64,000 nucleotides of DNA from Nitrobacter sp051535235. GTDB lineage: Bacteria; Pseudomonadota; Alphaproteobacteria; Rhizobiales; Xanthobacteraceae. The notes beneath the pieces were generated by a model. The model was not told the origin of the DNA and did no database searches. It saw only the letters and a list, made by a program, of their open reading frames with translations. The translations under genes and the position numbers were made by a program. Each line of letters opens with the position of its first letter. The stretch's first letter is position 1. The stretch spans positions 62,001-126,000 of the forward strand of contig NZ_JBPPLZ010000005.1 of assembly GCF_051535235.1 (NCBI RefSeq), given 5' to 3'. Shown here piece after piece: positions 30,957 to 40,585 of the stretch.

Positions 30957-32453
30957 TCAGGCGGCGCCCGGATAGTTCGGGCTTTCGCGCGTGATCGTGA
31001 CATCATGCACGTGGCTCTCGCGCAAGCCCGCGCCGGTGATGCGGACGAAACGCGCCTTGTCGTGGAATTCGGCGATGTTGCGCGCGCCGACATAGCCCAT
31101 GGCCGCGCGCAAGCCGCCGGCGAGCTGGTGCATGACGTTGCCGACCGGCCCCTTGTAGGGCACCTGCCCCTCGATCCCCTCGGGCACGAGTTTCAGCGTA
31201 TCCTTGATGTCCTGCTGGAAATAGCGGTCGGCCGAGCCGCGCGACATTGCGCCGACCGAACCCATGCCGCGATACGCCTTATAGGAGCGGCCCTGCCACA
31301 GATACACCTCGCCCGGCGTTTCGTCGGTGCCCGCAAGCAGCGAGCCGACCATGACGATGTCCGCGCCGGCGGCGAGCGCCTTGGCGAGATCGCCGGAATA
31401 CTTGATGCCGCCGTCGGCGATGACAGGCACGTCGGCCTTCCTAGCCGCATCGACCGCATCCATGATGGCGGTGAGCTGCGGCACCCCGACGCCGGCGACG
31501 ATGCGCGTCGTGCAGATCGAACCCGGGCCGATGCCGACCTTGATGGCGTCGGCGCCGGCATCGATCAACGCCTGCGCGCCTTCCGTGGTGGCTATGTTGC
31601 CGGCGATCACCTGCACCGCGTTCGACAGCCGCTTGATGCGGTTGACCGCATCCAGCACGCGGCTGGAATGACCGTGCGCGGTATCCACCACGATCAGGTC
31701 GACGCCGGCGTCGATCAGACGCTCGGTGCGCTCGAAACCGCCTTCGCCGACCGTGGTCGCCGCCGCGACGCGCAGCCGGCCCTGCGCATCCTTGCAGGCC
31801 AGCGGATGTGCCACCGCCTTCTCCATGTCCTTGACGGTGATGAGACCCACGCAGCGATATTGGTCGTCGACGACCAGCAGTTTCTCGATGCGGTGCTTGT
31901 GCAGCATCCGCTTGGCTTCTTCCTGGTTGACGCCCTCGCGCACCGTCACGAGATTTTCATGCGTCATCAGTTCGGAAACTTTCTGGCGCGGGTCGGTGGC
32001 GAAGCGGACGTCGCGGTTGGTCAGAATGCCGACGAGCCTGCCCGGCGCGGTCGCGCCGCCGCCGGTCACCACCGGAATGCCGGAGAAGCCGTGATCGCTC
32101 ATCAGCGCCAGCGCGTCGGACAGCATCGCGTCGGGACCGATGGTCAGCGGATTGACCACCATGCCGGATTCGAATTTCTTCACCTGCCGCACCTGTGCGG
32201 CCTGCCCTTCCGCATCGAAGTTGCGATGGATGACGCCGAGGCCGCCGGCCTGCGCCATGGCGATCGCCATGCGCGCTTCGGTGACGGTATCCATGGCCGA
32301 CGCCATGATCGGGATATTGAGCGGAATGTCGCGGGTCACGCGGGAGCGGATATCGGCCTCGGAAGGCAGGATATCGGACGCGCCCGGCTTCAGCAGCACG
32401 TCATCGAACGTGTAGGCTTCCTTGAGTTCCTGAAATCCGTTTGCACGCGCCAT
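30957..32453 (-). CDS. guaB: inosine-5'-monophosphate dehydrogenase
   Basis: 498 residues from the ATG at 32453, preferred over 32465 because GGAG sits 6 bases before it. TIM-barrel with LNIPIMASAMDTVTEARMAI, two CBS domains at about 95-210 inserted, the catalytic Cys in GSICTTRIVAGVGVPQ and the flap MGSVGAMSRGSADRYFQ. Converts IMP to XMP with NAD, the step before GuaA. Followed by the hypothetical gene 134 bases downstream. Confidence 0.97.
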   Translation of the reverse strand: MARANGFQELKEAYTFDDVLLKPGASDILPSEADIRSRVTRDIPLNIPIMASAMDTVTEARMAIAMAQAGGLGVIHRNFDAEGQAAQVRQVKKFESGMVVNPLTIGPDAMLSDALALMSDHGFSGIPVVTGGGATAPGRLVGILTNRDVRFATDPRQKVSELMTHENLVTVREGVNQEEAKRMLHKHRIEKLLVVDDQYRCVGLITVKDMEKAVAHPLACKDAQGRLRVAAATTVGEGGFERTERLIDAGVDLIVVDTAHGHSSRVLDAVNRIKRLSNAVQVIAGNIATTEGAQALIDAGADAIKVGIGPGSICTTRIVAGVGVPQLTAIMDAVDAARKADVPVIADGGIKYSGDLAKALAAGADIVMVGSLLAGTDETPGEVYLWQGRSYKAYRGMGSVGAMSRGSADRYFQQDIKDTLKLVPEGIEGQVPYKGPVGNVMHQLAGGLRAAMGYVGARNIAEFHDKARFVRITGAGLRESHVHDVTITRESPNYPGAA

Positions 32454-32634
32454 CGCCAACTCCATTGAGCGGCATGGGCGCCGCGAAACCTGTCAGGATG
32501 GAATGAGCCGGCCAGCGACACCTTGGCGTCGCCGTCGAATCGAGTTCCATCGGCTGGGTTGGCGGTGGTCGATAGCACGGCAGCCTCTGGAATCAAAGCG
32601 TTTGGCAGCCGTGCCGCAGGTTTTCCTGGAACGC

Positions 32635-32883
32635 TCAGCGCGGAAAGCCGGGCGGCGGCCCGTGCTCCCGGATCGCATCGACCACCTCGCGGTGCCGGCG
32701 ATCCTCCCGCTTCATGTGGACCGCGATCAGCGCGTGGGCGGAGGGCACCAGGAGCAGGATATGGAAAACCAGCCCGAAAATCGCGCAAAACACGATCAGG
32801 ATCACGTTCAAGATGGCCGAGAACGGCTGCCCGTTGAACAACAGCCCGATCGGCGGCAGCAAGGCGGCAAGCACGTAGATCAT
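32635..32883 (-). CDS. YqaE/Pmp3-type (UPF0057) small membrane protein
   Basis: 82 residues from the ATG at 32883 with GGAGG upstream. Two TM helices; LAALLPPIGLLFNGQPFSAI and the family turn LNVILIVFCAIFGLVFHILLL match Pmp3-like proteins, linked with membrane potential and salt stress. A charged C-terminal tail follows the second helix. Confidence 0.75.
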   Translation of the reverse strand: MIYVLAALLPPIGLLFNGQPFSAILNVILIVFCAIFGLVFHILLLVPSAHALIAVHMKREDRRHREVVDAIREHGPPPGFPR

Positions 32884-33001
32884 GGTTTGGCCTCCCAAAA
32901 CTCCACCAAGCATTTAGGAAGGTCTTCCCGCCGCGCAATAGGCGCTGGCCCCAATCGGTGCTACAGCCCCTTCCCCGTCCGCCTGCTCGCGTGCAGCCCG
33001 C

Positions 33002-34474
33002 ATGACCAAGGAACGCCTGATCCCGCTGATCGTCGCCGCCGCGCTGTTCATGGAGAACATGGACTCGACGGTGATCGCGACCTCGCTTCCCGCGATCGCC
33101 GCCGATATCGGCACCAGCCCGCTGACGCTGAAGCTCGCGATCACCTCGTATCTTTTGTCGCTCGCGATATTCATTCCGGCGAGCGGCTGGACCGCGGACC
33201 GGTTCGGCGCGCGCACCGTCTTCAGCGTGGCAATCGCCGTGTTCATGATCGGCTCGATCGGCTGCGCGCTGTCGTCGTCGGTGACGGATTTCGTGATCGC
33301 GCGGACCCTGCAAGGATTGGGCGGCGCGATGATGACGCCGGTCGGCCGCCTGGTGCTGCTGCGCTCGATCGACAAGAGCGCGCTCGTCAACGCGATGGCG
33401 TGGGTGACGGTGCCCGCCCTGGTCGGGCCGGTGGTCGGCCCGCCGCTCGGCGGCTTCATTACCACCTATTTCTCGTGGCACTGGATCTTCCTGATCAACA
33501 TCCCGGTCGGTCTCATCGGCATCGTGCTGGCGCAACGGTTCATCGATCCGATCCGCAGCGAGAAGCCCGAACGCTTCGATCTCTACGGCATGGTGCTGGC
33601 CGGCGTCGGCGTCGGCGGCATCGCCTTCGGTCTGTCCGTCGCCGGTCTCAACCTGCTGCCATGGACGGTGGTGATCGCGCTGATCGGCCTCGGCTCGATC
33701 TCTATGGCGCTTTATGTGATACACGCCAGGCGTACCGACTCTCCGGTGCTCGATCTGACGCTGCTGCGGCTGACGACGCTGCGCGCCAGCATCTACGGCG
33801 GCTTCCTATTCCGCCTCGGCGTCGGCGCGCTGCCGTTCCTGCTGCCGCTTCTGATGCAGATCGGCTTCGGCCTGTCGCCGTTCAGTTCGGGACTCGTGAC
33901 ATTTTCTTCGGCCGTCGGCGCCATGGGCATGAAGACGCTTGCCGCCCGCATCATCCGCGCCTTCGGCTTCCGCAACATCATGACCGTCAACGCGGTCGTC
34001 AGTTCGGCCTTCCTGGCGGCCTGTGCGCTGTTCACCGTCACCACGCCGCTGCTGCTGATCATGATCATTCTCGTGGTCGGCGGCTTCTTCCGCTCGCTGC
34101 AATTCACCGCGATCAATACGCTGGCCTATGCCGACGTCGAGCCGGAACGGATGAGCCGCGCCACCACGCTGGTCAGCGTCAATCAGCAACTGGCGATTTC
34201 GGCGGGCGTCGCGCTCGGCGCCTTCTCGGTGGAGGCCACGATGGCGTTCCATCACAGCACGGAACTCACGGCCGCGGATTTCGGCCCCGGCTTTCTCGTG
34301 GTCTCGGTGCTGGCGGCGATGTCCACGTTTTATTTCTTCAGGATGCCCGCCGATGCCGGCCATCAGGTATCGGGGCGGCGCATGGTGGTGATCTCCGATC
34401 CCACCCGCGAGTCCGAGGCCGAGGAAGAAGCCGCCCGCGAGACCGTCACCGCGCGCGATCAGAAACTGAGCTGA
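33002..34474 (+). CDS. MFS drug-efflux transporter, DHA2 (EmrB/QacA) family
   Basis: 490 residues, fourteen TM helices expected. Motifs: LDSTVI-like MENMDSTVIATSLPAIAADI (motif D1), ASGWTADRFGARTVF (motif A), RTLQGLGGAMMTPVGRLVLL (motif B) and GPVVGPPLGGFITTYFSWHW (motif C, an antiporter mark). Proton-coupled export of unknown compounds. Single gene. Confidence 0.88.
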   Translation: MTKERLIPLIVAAALFMENMDSTVIATSLPAIAADIGTSPLTLKLAITSYLLSLAIFIPASGWTADRFGARTVFSVAIAVFMIGSIGCALSSSVTDFVIARTLQGLGGAMMTPVGRLVLLRSIDKSALVNAMAWVTVPALVGPVVGPPLGGFITTYFSWHWIFLINIPVGLIGIVLAQRFIDPIRSEKPERFDLYGMVLAGVGVGGIAFGLSVAGLNLLPWTVVIALIGLGSISMALYVIHARRTDSPVLDLTLLRLTTLRASIYGGFLFRLGVGALPFLLPLLMQIGFGLSPFSSGLVTFSSAVGAMGMKTLAARIIRAFGFRNIMTVNAVVSSAFLAACALFTVTTPLLLIMIILVVGGFFRSLQFTAINTLAYADVEPERMSRATTLVSVNQQLAISAGVALGAFSVEATMAFHHSTELTAADFGPGFLVVSVLAAMSTFYFFRMPADAGHQVSGRRMVVISDPTRESEAEEEAARETVTARDQKLS

Positions 34475-34503
34475 AGCCTGCGAGGCAATTGGTCAGCCGT
34501 GCC

Positions 34504-35190
34504 TCATGCGTCGGCCAGCCTACGAAACCCCGTCGCCATCACGTAACGTTCTGATGAGTCCTGCCGGCTCGCGGCCGGCTTGACATGGCGGACCGTGCGG
34601 TAATCGCGTTTGAGTTGCGCCAGCAGATCGGCGTCCGCTCCGCTCTGAAACACCTTCGCGATGAACGTCCCTCCGGGCCGCAGCACGTCAGCCGCGAACG
34701 CCGCCGCGCTCTCCACCAGACCGACGATCCGAAGCTGGTCGGTCTTGCGATGACCCGTGGTGTTGGCCGCCATGTCGGACAGCACGACATCCGCACCGCC
34801 TTCCATCATCATGTTCAGCTTTTCGGGCGCCGCGGCATCGAGAAAATTGAGCCGGGCGAACGTCACCCCGACGATCTCCGGCATCTCAAGAAGATCGATG
34901 GCGATCACCTTGCCCTTGCCGTCGGCAGCGCCGACCCGCCGGGCCGCGACCTGGCTCCAGCCGCCGGGCGCCGCGCCGAGATCGACCACCGCCAGACCGG
35001 GTTTCAGGAAATGATACTTGTCGTCCATCTCGATCAGCTTGTAGGCGGCGCGCGATCGCCAGCCGTCGCGCCTGGCCTGCGCGACATAGGGATCGTTGAG
35101 CTGCCGCTCCAGCCAGAGTTTGGACGAGAGTTTCCGCTTGCCGCCGGTCTTGACGGTCACGCGCAGCCGGCCGGTGGTGTCTTTCGCCAT
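34504..35190 (-). CDS. rlmE: 23S rRNA (U2552) 2'-O-methyltransferase RlmE (FtsJ/RrmJ)
   Basis: 228 residues. N-terminal SSKLWLERQLNDPYVAQARR then AAYKLIEMDDKY (catalytic Lys), motif I VVDLGAAPGGWSQVA, DVVLSDMAANTTGH (Asp), and GTFIAKVFQSG (Lys): the K-D-K tetrad of FtsJ. Acts on the 50S subunit. The ppx-like gene lies upstream on the same strand, separated by an inverted repeat. Confidence 0.95.
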   Translation of the reverse strand: MAKDTTGRLRVTVKTGGKRKLSSKLWLERQLNDPYVAQARRDGWRSRAAYKLIEMDDKYHFLKPGLAVVDLGAAPGGWSQVAARRVGAADGKGKVIAIDLLEMPEIVGVTFARLNFLDAAAPEKLNMMMEGGADVVLSDMAANTTGHRKTDQLRIVGLVESAAAFAADVLRPGGTFIAKVFQSGADADLLAQLKRDYRTVRHVKPAASRQDSSERYVMATGFRRLADA

Positions 35191-35246
35191 GTCTAACCGT
35201 CGTGCCGGCGCCAGAGCAGTACATCTTCAAATGGAAGCGCGACTCG

Positions 35247-35332
35247 TCGTCGTTGCGAGCGAAGCGAAGCAATCCAGTCCTTACTTAAAGCATCTGGATT
35301 GCTTCGTCGCTTCGCTCCTCGCAATGACGAGA
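35247..35332. repeat. inverted repeat between ppx and rlmE
   Basis: CGTTGCGAGCGAAGCGAAGC with AATCCAG is inverted as CTGGATTGCTTCGTCGCTTC with GCTCCTCGCAATGACG, leaving a short loop. A common Bradyrhizobiaceae intergenic repeat. Confidence 0.75.
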
Positions 35333-35448
35333 ATAGAGACGAGAACAGAGCCCCCGATTCTATCAAAACCGGAATGGCCCTAAAGCGCAATGCGCGTCTT
35401 CGCACAGAAGTCGCGCGGGTTCCACGTCTTAGCCAACATCCGCTCTAC

Positions 35449-35520
35449 AAGAAAGGCGTGGATGGCCGGCATAGGCGAAAGAAGCGGCCGTTCCTTGAAC
35501 AGCTATGTCCCGGCCACAAC
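35449..35520. repeat. dispersed repeat related to those at 20056 and 28320
   Basis: Contains AGGCGTGGATGGCCGGCATA and the motif CGTTCCTTGAACAGCTATG shared with the tandem motif at 20141-20212, then CCCGGCCACAA. Confidence 0.6.
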
Positions 35521-35528
35521 AAAAACAG

Positions 35529-36593
35529 TCAATTCAGTTGAATGACGCCGTCCTCGCGCATCATCTCAACCAGCATGCCCTCGCGCAGGCCGCGATCCGC
35601 CACCCGCAGCCGCGGCAGCGGAAAGGCCCGCCGAATGGCATCCAGAATGGCGCACCCGGCCAGAACCAGATCGGCGCGCTCGACGCCGATACAGCCGTTG
35701 GCCACCCGCTTTTGATAATCCATGCCGCACAGCCGTGCGATGGCTTGGGTGATTTCGATGTCGTTCATCCAGATACCGTCGACCTTGCGGCGGTCATAGC
35801 GCGCAAGACCGAGATGAAGGCCGCCGAGCGTGGTCACCGTACCCGACGTGCCGAGAAGATGCATCCCGTAGAGATTGAAGCCATGCTCGGCGGCAAACGC
35901 GCCAAGGTTGGCCGTGACTTCCTCAATCATCGCTGTATAGGACTGCGGCGTCACGTCATGTCCGCCAAAGCGCTCGGCCAGCGTCACGACGCCGATCGGA
36001 ATCGACATCCATGCCTTGGTATGCGGATCGCCGCCTTCGCGGTCGCGTTCGATCCGGACCAGTTCCGTCGAACCGCCGCCGATGTCGAACAGGATCGCGC
36101 CGCGCGCTTTCGGATGTATCAGCGGCGAGCAGCCGACCACAGCGAGCGCGGCTTCCGTCTCCCGATCGATCACCTCAAGCTCGATGCCGGTCGCGGCGGC
36201 GACACGGCTGCGAAAATTCTCGGAATTCGACGCCGCCCTGCACGCCTCCGTCGCGATCAGCCGCAGCCGGTCTGCTTTCCTCGCACGCATCTTGTCGCGG
36301 CACACGATGAGCGCGGCGATGGCGCGTTCGATCGCCGCCTCGCTGATGCACCCGGTGGACGAGATGCCTTCGCCCAGCCGGACGATCCGCGAAAACGAGT
36401 CGATCACGCGGAAGCTCCCGTTTGCCGGGCAGGCAATCAGCAAACGGCAGTTGTTGGTGCCGAGATCAAGCGCGGCGTAAACGCCGGCGCCGTCGACCGG
36501 CGATTCGCCGAGGGCTCTTGCCATGGTCGTGGCTGGTTCCTGCGGACTGCCGCGCGGCTCGGGGTCAGCGCGACACAGCGTATCGTCATTCAT
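35529..36593 (-). CDS. ppx: Ppx/GppA-family phosphatase
   Basis: 354 residues from the ATG at 36593 (a TTG at 36617 is less likely). Actin-like ATPase fold: phosphate-1 loop AALDLGTNNCRLLIA, phosphate-2 GAILFDIGGGSTELV, and the catalytic Glu in the EACR segment. It lacks the C-terminal HD-like extension of longer exopolyphosphatases. Hydrolyses polyphosphate or pppGpp; which one cannot be told. Likely cotranscribed with rlmE. Confidence 0.88.
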   Translation of the reverse strand: MNDDTLCRADPEPRGSPQEPATTMARALGESPVDGAGVYAALDLGTNNCRLLIACPANGSFRVIDSFSRIVRLGEGISSTGCISEAAIERAIAALIVCRDKMRARKADRLRLIATEACRAASNSENFRSRVAAATGIELEVIDRETEAALAVVGCSPLIHPKARGAILFDIGGGSTELVRIERDREGGDPHTKAWMSIPIGVVTLAERFGGHDVTPQSYTAMIEEVTANLGAFAAEHGFNLYGMHLLGTSGTVTTLGGLHLGLARYDRRKVDGIWMNDIEITQAIARLCGMDYQKRVANGCIGVERADLVLAGCAILDAIRRAFPLPRLRVADRGLREGMLVEMMREDGVIQLN

Positions 36594-36840
36594 GAAATCG
36601 TCTTTCCGCGGGGGCAAACTTCAATTCGGAATACCCGCTCAACGAGCAATGCCTTTTTCACGGAAAGTTTAGCAGCGCAGCCCGCCAGTGCAACCGGCCT
36701 CATCCATCCGGATAGCCGCCCCTTCCCCGACGGAGGGGCTCGATAAGCTATCGCACTGCAAAAAAACCGGTGTCGCAATCTTCCGTGATATGGAGTAACA
36801 CGCGGCTGCCACGACGCTCACAAAGCCCGATGACCCGCCG

Positions 36841-37311
36841 TTGACCTCCATCCGTATCTACGTTGACGCCGACGCCTGCCCCGTGAAGGACGAGATCTAT
36901 CGCGTCGCCGCGCGCCATGGCCTGCCGGTCAGCGTCGTCGCGGGCGGTTATATCCGCGTACCCGACGATCCCCTGATCGAACGCATCGCCGCCGGGCCCG
37001 GCATGGATGCCGCCGACGACTGGATCGCGGCGCGCGCCGGCACGAGCGATGTCGTCGTCACGGCGGACGTCCCGCTGGCGAGCCGCTGCGTCAAGGCGGG
37101 CGCCAGCGTGATCGCGCCGAACGGAAAGCCGTTCACGGAACAGTCGATCGGCATGACGCTGGCCGTCCGCAACCTGATGACCGACCTGCGCGCGAGCGGC
37201 GAGGTCACCGGCGGCCCGCGCTCGTTCCAGCCGCGCGACCGCTCGGCGTTCCTGTCGGCGCTGGACCAGGCCATTCGGCGCATCCAGCGCGCGCATACGC
37301 AGCAGGGCTGA
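36841..37311 (+). CDS. YaiI/YqxD-family protein (UPF0178/DUF188)
   Basis: 156 residues from a TTG start at 36841 (no in-frame ATG fits better). IYVDADACPVKDEIYRVAAR opens a PIN-like fold; VVTADVPLASRCVKAGASVI and NGKPFTEQSIG complete the family pattern. Possibly nuclease-related; function unknown. The next gene starts 5 bases after its stop. Confidence 0.88.
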   Translation: MTSIRIYVDADACPVKDEIYRVAARHGLPVSVVAGGYIRVPDDPLIERIAAGPGMDAADDWIAARAGTSDVVVTADVPLASRCVKAGASVIAPNGKPFTEQSIGMTLAVRNLMTDLRASGEVTGGPRSFQPRDRSAFLSALDQAIRRIQRAHTQQG

Positions 37312-37315
37312 GACG

Positions 37316-39130
37316 ATGGCGCCGCCCCTGATCCAGTTGAAGGATATCGCGCTGACGTTCGGCGGCACGCCGCTGCTGGGCGGCGTGGAACTCACGGTGT
37401 TCGAATCCGAGCGGCTCTGCCTGATCGGCCGGAACGGCTCCGGCAAATCAACGCTGCTGCGGATCGCCGCCGGCCTTGCCGAGCCCGACAGCGGCAGCCG
37501 CTTCGTGCAGCCGGGCGCCACCGTGCGCTATCTGCCGCAGGAACCGGATTTCGACGGATTCCAAACCACGCTCGCTTATGTCGAGGCCGGGCTCGGCCCC
37601 GGCGACGACCCCTATCAGGCGCGCTATCTGGTCGAACAACTTGGCCTCACCGGCGAGGAAGACCCCGCGCATCTCTCCGGCGGCGAAAGCCGGCGCGCGG
37701 CGCTGGCGCGGGTGCTGGCGCCCTCGCCCGACATCCTGCTGCTGGATGAACCAACCAACCATCTCGATCTCACGACCATCGAATGGCTGGAGGGAGAACT
37801 GGCGTCCCGCCGCTGCGCGCTGGTGCTCATCAGCCACGACCGGCGCTTCCTGTCCAACCTCTCGCGCAGCACAGCGTGGCTGGATCGCGGCCATATCCGG
37901 CAGATCGACCGCGGCTTCGCGAAATTCGAGGAATGGCGCGACGAGGTACTGGCCGAGGAAGAGCGCGACCAGCACAAGCTCGACCGCAAGATCGTCGCTG
38001 AGGAACACTGGCTGCGTTACGGCGTCTCGGGACGGCGCAAGCGCAACGTCAAGCGGCTGGCGGGCCTGCACGAACTGCGCCGGCAACGACGCGACTATCG
38101 CGGCACCGCCGGCAGCGCCAACCTCGCCGCGGCGGAGGCCGACAAATCCGGAAAGCTCGTCATCGAGGCGAAAGACATCGGCAAGTGTTACGGCGACCGG
38201 AAGATCGTCGACAACTTCTCGATCCGCATCCAGCGCGGCGACCGCATTGGCATCGTCGGCCCCAATGGGGCCGGCAAAACCACATTGATCAATATGCTCA
38301 CGGGAGCCGATGCGCCCGACAGCGGCACGATCCGGCTCGGCGCCAACATCGAGATGGCGACGCTCGACCAGCACCGCGAAAGCCTCGACCCGAAATCGAC
38401 GCTGGCGGAAGCGCTGACCGGCGGGCGCGGCGATCACGTCATGGTGGGCGGCACGCCGAAGCACGTCGTCAGTTACATGAAGGATTTTCTGTTCGCGCAG
38501 GAGCAGATGCGCACGCCGCTCGAAGTGCTGTCGGGCGGCGAGCGCGGACGGCTGATGCTGGCGCGGGCGCTGGCCAAGCCATCCAACCTGCTGGTGCTGG
38601 ACGAGCCGACCAACGACCTCGACCTGGAAACGCTCGACGTGCTGGAAGACATGCTCGGCGACTACGAGGGCACCGTGATCCTGATCAGCCACGACCGCGA
38701 CTTCCTCGATCGCGTCGTGACCTCGGTGATCGTTCCCGAAGGCGATGGCCGCTGGATCGAATATGCCGGCGGCTACACCGACATGCTGGCGCAGCGCGGC
38801 GCCGACCTGAAACGCGAGGCAACGCGATCTGCGCCGGTGCCCGAGGCAGAGCGCCCGGCGAAAGCGGCGCCTACGGCCTCGCCCGGCAAGCGACGCCTTA
38901 CCTTCAACGAAAAACACGCGCTGGAGACGCTGCCGAAATCCATTGCGAAACTTCAGGCCGAGATTGCAAAGCAACAGCAGCGCCTGGAAGACCCGAACCT
39001 CTACGCGACAGATCGCGCGGCCTTCGACACGATCTCGCTCGCGCTGACCAGAGCGCAGGAAGAGTTGCAGCAGGCCGAGGATCGCTGGCTGGAGCTGGAA
39101 ATGCTGCGAGAGGAGATAGAGGGAGTTTGA
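37316..39130 (+). CDS. uup: ABC-F ATPase, Uup-like
   Basis: 604 residues with two ABC domains and no TM helices. First Walker A GRNGSGKST, signature LSGGESRRAAL, Walker B ILLLDEPTNHLD; second Walker A GPNGAGKTT, signature LSGGERGRLML, Walker B LLVLDEPTNDLD. A linker (about 220-290) joins them and the last about 70 residues form a coiled coil (LPKSIAKLQAEIAKQQQRLE). ABC-F proteins act on ribosomes or DNA; the coiled-coil tail favours Uup. Confidence 0.9.
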   Translation: MAPPLIQLKDIALTFGGTPLLGGVELTVFESERLCLIGRNGSGKSTLLRIAAGLAEPDSGSRFVQPGATVRYLPQEPDFDGFQTTLAYVEAGLGPGDDPYQARYLVEQLGLTGEEDPAHLSGGESRRAALARVLAPSPDILLLDEPTNHLDLTTIEWLEGELASRRCALVLISHDRRFLSNLSRSTAWLDRGHIRQIDRGFAKFEEWRDEVLAEEERDQHKLDRKIVAEEHWLRYGVSGRRKRNVKRLAGLHELRRQRRDYRGTAGSANLAAAEADKSGKLVIEAKDIGKCYGDRKIVDNFSIRIQRGDRIGIVGPNGAGKTTLINMLTGADAPDSGTIRLGANIEMATLDQHRESLDPKSTLAEALTGGRGDHVMVGGTPKHVVSYMKDFLFAQEQMRTPLEVLSGGERGRLMLARALAKPSNLLVLDEPTNDLDLETLDVLEDMLGDYEGTVILISHDRDFLDRVVTSVIVPEGDGRWIEYAGGYTDMLAQRGADLKREATRSAPVPEAERPAKAAPTASPGKRRLTFNEKHALETLPKSIAKLQAEIAKQQQRLEDPNLYATDRAAFDTISLALTRAQEELQQAEDRWLELEMLREEIEGV

Positions 39131-39215
39131 GTGCTAGTCCGCTTTGGGTCGCTTGATTGTCACCTGTCATATCTCGATAGCGGATCGCCGAGTTTGCGAG
39201 GAGAGTGACGGTGTC

Positions 39216-39767
39216 ATGATAATAAGCCTTAACGGATGGCCCGGCGTTGGGAAGCTTACGGCGGGACTCGAGCTTGCCGACATTTTGAAAGGCAGGCTGC
39301 TGGATAGCCACACGTTATTTAATGTGGCGATTACCCTGACCGATTACCGTAGTACAGAATACTATGATGTAGCTCGCAGGGTGCGCAACATAGCTTTTGA
39401 ATACGTCTTACGATTGCCCTCCGATATCCCCGTCATCTTGACAAATGTCATCGCAACCGGAGGACCGAGTGACTTCGCGGAAGAGCATTGGCAAGCGGTT
39501 TGCCGCCTTGCCCGCGATCGGAAATGTCCTCTTTACTCGGCCACCCTTGATTGCGCGCCTGACGAGCAAGTTCGTCGAATGGCTTTGCCATCACGACGGG
39601 CGCACAAAAAATTACTGAAACCTGAAATAATGCCTGAGCTACGGCAAACGCGATCCCTCTTCGACGATGGTGCAGACTATAGAAACAGATTTGATAATAC
39701 CGATAGCGATCCGCACGCGACAGCAGTGGAGATTGCATCGTGGGTTCGCGCTACTTTGCCCCGATGA
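39216..39767 (+). CDS. P-loop kinase/ATPase of unknown target
   Basis: 183 residues from the ATG at 39216. Walker A variant GWPGVGKLTAGLELA, seen in a family of small kinases where Leu follows the Lys; VILTNVIATGG looks like Walker B region; the middle aligns loosely with nucleotide kinases. A lid-like Arg pair (RRMALPSRRAHKK) follows. Lower G+C than neighbours, with the RES gene downstream, suggests a transferred module. Confidence 0.65.
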   Translation: MIISLNGWPGVGKLTAGLELADILKGRLLDSHTLFNVAITLTDYRSTEYYDVARRVRNIAFEYVLRLPSDIPVILTNVIATGGPSDFAEEHWQAVCRLARDRKCPLYSATLDCAPDEQVRRMALPSRRAHKKLLKPEIMPELRQTRSLFDDGADYRNRFDNTDSDPHATAVEIASWVRATLPR

Positions 39768-39878
39768 GTTGTCAACCGAACGTTCGTTCGAGCGCGTCAC
39801 CCTTTCCGCCATGCTACATACGTGTGAAGGATGGGACCCGGAATTTGGCGGGCGCTTCCTCCGCTTGGGACTGACTGA

Positions 39879-40421
39879 ATGATGAATGCAAGCGAATTAA
39901 GGCTACGGACGGTTGTCGGCTCATTCTATCGGTCTGTTCTAGCTGATCGAGTAGGTGATGTGCTGGCACCCCCGAGGCCAGAGAGTGCGGGCCGCTATCA
40001 TCGTCCGGGACAAGCTACGCTCTACATGAGCCCTAAATTGGAATGGGCGATGATCGCGGTGTCAGGCTACATCCGTGAAGACGGTTGCCAACGTGTCGTA
40101 GTGCCATTGATGGTAAGCGAAGCCCATGTGTTCGATCAGCACGACGATGAAGCCTGCCGTATTCTGGGTATCGACCGCGATCTTTCGAATGCACAATGGC
40201 GGACAGCCTTTGAAGCCGGACTGGAATCACCGTCGTGGCACAATGCAGACGCAGTGCGTGCGGCTGGCGCAGACGGCATCATTGACCGCTCACGCATGAT
40301 CCCGGGTGGATGGCACGTCAACCTATTCCGCTGGAACGGACTCGGCGGCCCGTCAGTCGAGGTTGCCGGTGATCCCGTCGCGATCCAGCTTTCGACCGAT
40401 GGTCCAAAATGGGGTTTATAG
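39879..40421 (+). CDS. RES-domain protein (toxin-like)
   Basis: 180 residues; ATG pair at 39879. RES marks: an Arg near the start (RLRTVVGSFYR), SAGRYHRPGQATLYMSPKLE with the conserved Gly-Arg-Tyr and Tyr, a central Glu/Ser region, and a C-terminal GPSVEVAGDPVAIQL. RES toxins in Xre-RES modules degrade or modify NAD. The usual DUF2384/Xre antitoxin is not seen; the short frame at 39667-39882 overlaps its start but does not resemble one. Confidence 0.75.
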   Translation: MMNASELRLRTVVGSFYRSVLADRVGDVLAPPRPESAGRYHRPGQATLYMSPKLEWAMIAVSGYIREDGCQRVVVPLMVSEAHVFDQHDDEACRILGIDRDLSNAQWRTAFEAGLESPSWHNADAVRAAGADGIIDRSRMIPGGWHVNLFRWNGLGGPSVEVAGDPVAIQLSTDGPKWGL

Positions 40422-40585
40422 CTGGTCTATAAGTGCATCTGGCCTAGCGCAGGATCGCTCCTACCATTGCTCAACCCGCATGAAGAATGGCCAAAGTATT
40501 CCGCATCGGCAAGCATGCGGCAAAGCAAAAGCGCGGCTGTGGTGTTTGGGCTGGATCATATGCGGTAGCGGGCTTGCATTTCGAC

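Noticed and set aside
30894..32468. 524-codon plus-strand frame antisense to guaB
   Set aside because: A high-G+C shadow of the guaB reading frame on the other strand; guaB is unmistakable.
32503..34554. 683-codon plus-strand frame across the YqaE and MFS genes
   Set aside because: Out of frame with the clear MFS transporter and composed of Arg/Ala/Asp-rich shadow sequence.
39667..39882. 71-codon frame as antitoxin of the RES protein
   Set aside because: It begins inside the kinase gene, and its sequence does not resemble DUF2384/Xre antitoxins; kept only as a possibility in the finding.
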